Shown: positions 61,451-64,000 of the stretch, in pieces
How positions within the stretch are numbered: the first letter of the stretch is position 1
Layout: each line of letters begins with the position of its first letter
Origin: Rhizophagus clarus
Taxonomy: Eukaryota; Glomeromycota; Glomeromycetes; Glomerales; Glomeraceae
Length of the DNA stretch: 64,000 nt
Direction: 5' to 3'
Assembly (NCBI GenBank): GCA_015698045.1
Contig: BLAL01000304.1
Coordinates: forward strand, 1,022,148 to 1,086,147
Translations under genes and position numbers: made by a program
The notes under the pieces: generated by a model
Databases searched by the model: none
What the model was told of the DNA's origin: nothing
What the model saw: only the letters and a program-made list of their open reading frames with translations

Positions 61451-61830
61451 TTCTTCTATTGTTTTGTCAATTTCTTCTTCAGCCATAGGTCGCTCTTCTT
61501 TAGATATTGAATAGAATAGGCTGTATAGATTTTCAATACTAGCAAGAAGGTCCTTTTTATTCTGATACCATTTTCGATATCTAGCCATCTTTCTATTATA
61601 TGCATCTTCATTCGGAAAGAGCATGATGCAGTTGACTTTATATATTCTTCTTGGTCATCCAATTGTCGCAAATTTTTTACATAGCCAGCATATTCACTAA
61701 CTAGCTTACTATCTTTTTTTATAGCGAAGGCGTAATGCCTCTCTTATTATTCTGATTTGTGCCTCCATCAATTCTTTTCCATGAATATGGCTCGCTGGAA
61801 TATCACTCGCTGGAATATTATCTATCATTG
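61427..61830 (-). pseudogene. Small helical protein gene, frameshifted
   Basis: A minus-strand coding signal starts at an ATG near 61830 (MIDNIPASDIPASHIHGKEL). It changes frame at an A7 run near 61720 and again near 61624, ending at 61427. The last segment (61427-61624) is a helical, charged peptide rich in Lys, Arg, Tyr and then Glu. It has no recognised domain. Its 3' end overlaps the integrase end by about 24 bp. Frameshifts at a homopolymer suggest decay or sequence error. Confidence 0.4.
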
Positions 61831-61944
61831 TATGCTAACACTAAGTCTTTGCTGTATAATAAAATGGTTAGTTTAAATTGTAAATAAAAAATTCTAGAAA
61901 AAAAGAATATTATAATATTAGATGTGATAGCTGAGCCTATCTTT

Positions 61945-64000
61945 TTATAAACCCAAATCCGCCAATATTTCTTGAGGAATATCATTCCCATATTGTTCCA
62001 ATGCAGATAAATATGCCGGAATTCGACAATCCCCAATTGCCCATGTTGTTGCCCGGTCATTTAATATCCATCTCTTGGAGTCAAGTGGGTTGATACTCCT
62101 TTTTGTCTGGCGGATTATATATGGGACGAATCTTTCACATCGTAAGAAGTTTGCAGTCCGAGGCTTATCCTCCACACCTTCCTAGAATACAGCGCTCATA
62201 ATATCAATGGTTAGCTCTTTTTTGACGAGAGATTTTTTGAGACCCTTAGCTTTCTGTACATTTTTATACTCATCTTCGGTTTCTAATGCATAAGACTTTG
62301 ATCGGTTTCCTGCATATCTTAATGCCCGAGTTCCTGCAAATTCATCTTTCCATTTGCCGATCACTTTCTTATTTTTAGCTCACGTGTTCCATCAGGAAGA
62401 TCTACCCATTGATCTGGTGGAAGTTTCTAAGCAATGGGTGCTCTTTGGGATAATCACTAAAAGTCATAAAGATCTGCATCTTCAACCATATCAGCATAGA
62501 CGTCTTCCGTCTCAATTCAGATAATTAGTGAGTCCGTATCGGCTAATAACATAGGTTTTGCACGATCTCCATACTTCAGCGCTTGATATAGTTTGTACCA
62601 AGAAATAATACATACGTAAATAACTGTACTAAGCATCTAAAATCGACAGCCCCGACATAGATTAGGCTATTATAGTACACATTTGTCTGTTTTCGATTAC
62701 TGCTATTAAGATGTGCTTCCATGGAAATATCTTAGCGACCAACTAGTGCCGGATACTGCTAACCATTTTCGCAAGCGCATGTTCCATCTCCATAATTGGT
62801 TCGTACTAAATCTACCCTGTGCAGACGTCGGACGTACCCTCCATAGATCTTCATCCGAATACAGCATTGTTCATTAGATATTCCATAGATCTTTCTTCGA
62901 CATGCATCTATTTTGCATCACGACACGTACGAATTATCTGCTATTGGCCTGTAAATGTACTGGTTCGAGCCATGGAGAGTTGGGTCACAACTCTAATACT
63001 CGATAAACATTGCTCGAGTTCCATTCCCAGTTCGAGACATTGCTGGAGATTTCGGTAATGAATAATATACCGGTCTTTAGTCTCTAATGTTGCTACCAAT
63101 TTTTCTGTCTCAGCGAATTTTCCACACTCAGTTTATCAATTAGGTCGTTATTTTGGTATGGACTAAGCTCATTTCGCTTGACTATTCGACGTTCCGGGCA
63201 GAGTGGATAGTCACTATGAGACGGGTGAGGTGTTCCGGATATTTAATTTTTACTTCCCAAGCACTACCTCGTTAGCAAGTTGGAGAAAGAGACCGAATAT
63301 CAGGTAATTTGTCTAGGTCGAGCCACCGGAATCCTCCTGTCGGTAAATATTGAGACATAGCCCATCCATATAAATTATTGGCATCTAAATATAGGAGCCA
63401 TTTATTTGCCTTATGTTTGTTATAGCCTTTCATTCCGCGGAAAATTTGCTTTTGCTAAACGTCGTGGGAGCCATAGAATTTCCACCTCGCATCCAGCGTT
63501 GGACGAATTCGTGCATATCTTCTTGACCTTTATGGAATAATTCAAGCTGACCTTGGTCATCTTTTTGCCATATCAAATGCGAATGATGGCAATGTTATAT
63601 AGTTCAAAGGGTCTAGTCCGGATACTTCCTTCATTGTCATTCGGAACCGCTGAATTGAGTCGCTAATAATAAAACATCGGTTCTTAGATATAAATCATGA
63701 TAGTCCCCGAATGTTTCACATTTTGCCTCCTCCATACTTTCTGCGCAATGTTCATATTGCTTCTGGCTGATGGTATAAATTTTTTCATGTCACAATCGTC
63801 AACCTCCTTTTAAATCCCCTTCTTACATTCCCCATCACACTTTTTACCCTTTATTTCGTTTTACACTTTTTACATCCTTGGTCGCAATAGATTTAGTCCG
63901 CCTAGCACTGTGTTAAATTCTTTTCTTGATGGAGAAGCTCTGTTCTAAGAGAAGCGATCTGGATCATTCAATTCGTATGGGTACTCACATTTTTGTGTGA
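61945..64000 (-). pseudogene. Polinton-type protein-primed DNA polymerase B, decayed and incomplete
   Basis: Conserved pieces appear in the right order on the minus strand, split by many stops and frame changes. Near the right edge are SRKEFNTVL and then TFGDYHDLYLRTDVLLLA (about 63650-63720), typical of the exonuclease-to-palm region. Motif A, YLDANNLYGWAMSQYLP, has its first Asp at 63383-63385. RQTNVYYNSLIYVG lies near 62650-62690. Motif C, LLADTDSLII, has its Asp codons at 62532-62540. The C-terminal part is IGKWKDEF, then KAKGLKKSLVKKELT and NPLDSKRWILNDRATTWAIGD (62364-61945), with an in-frame TAG at 62182-62184. The N-terminus lies beyond the window. This family replicates Polintons and adeno-like viruses; the copy is dead. 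Confidence 0.8.

Noticed and set aside
62819-63058. Plus-strand 79-codon frame
   Set aside because: It lies opposite the decayed Polinton polymerase and shows no domain.
1-64000. tRNA and rRNA genes
   Set aside because: No cloverleaf with recognisable A and B boxes and no rRNA-like conserved segment was noticed by eye. A covariance-model scan could not be run.

Overview
The window looks like an AT-rich filamentous-fungus chromosome. Short spliceosomal introns (mostly GTAAGT or GTAAAT donors), a local seven-transmembrane receptor family, RNase H-bearing LINEs, a Tc1-type transposon and a Polinton-like module with an F-box gene together resemble arbuscular-mycorrhizal fungi (Glomeromycotina, Rhizophagus-like). 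The taxonomic call is inference from gene content and composition, not from a marker gene.

1-24.8 kb: a tandem array of four intact eight-exon genes on the minus strand (171-1720, 9357-10951, 14980-16634, 22473-24123). All predict 345-348 aa GPCR-like proteins with the same intron positions and phases. Two eroded copies (about 3.48-5.14 kb and 12.8-13.38 kb) lie between them. Conserved non-coding blocks lie 3' (block A) and 5' (block B) of the copies, so the ancestral unit was A-receptor-B. The two pseudogenes share the same deletion junction, so a gene-plus-pseudogene pair was itself duplicated.

24.8-34.4 kb: no recognisable host gene. A 4.2-kb Tc1/mariner-type element (28406-32627) carries a DD34E transposase spoiled by one stop codon. 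Its very long inverted arms are made of about 335-bp repeats.

34.4-52.7 kb: three retroelements head to tail. They are a 2.3-kb element with no recognised enzyme (A), a complete but mutated APE-RT-RNase H LINE (B), and a diverged relative cut off inside RNase H (C). All begin with the same 17-bp motif; in two cases it directly follows the previous element's A-rich tail.

52.7-64 kb: a compact, less AT-rich, virus-like module. It holds a short family-B DNA polymerase, an F-box/LRR-like gene, several small unknown genes, a coiled-coil protein, a retrovirus-like Gag/zinc-knuckle/retropepsin set on the minus strand, a divergent Polinton-type integrase, and the decayed gene of a second, Polinton-type DNA polymerase B running off the right edge. 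I see no reverse transcriptase there, and no Polinton capsid, packaging ATPase or adenain-type protease in the visible part. Gag and retropepsin combined with PolB and a Polinton integrase is the most unusual feature of the window.
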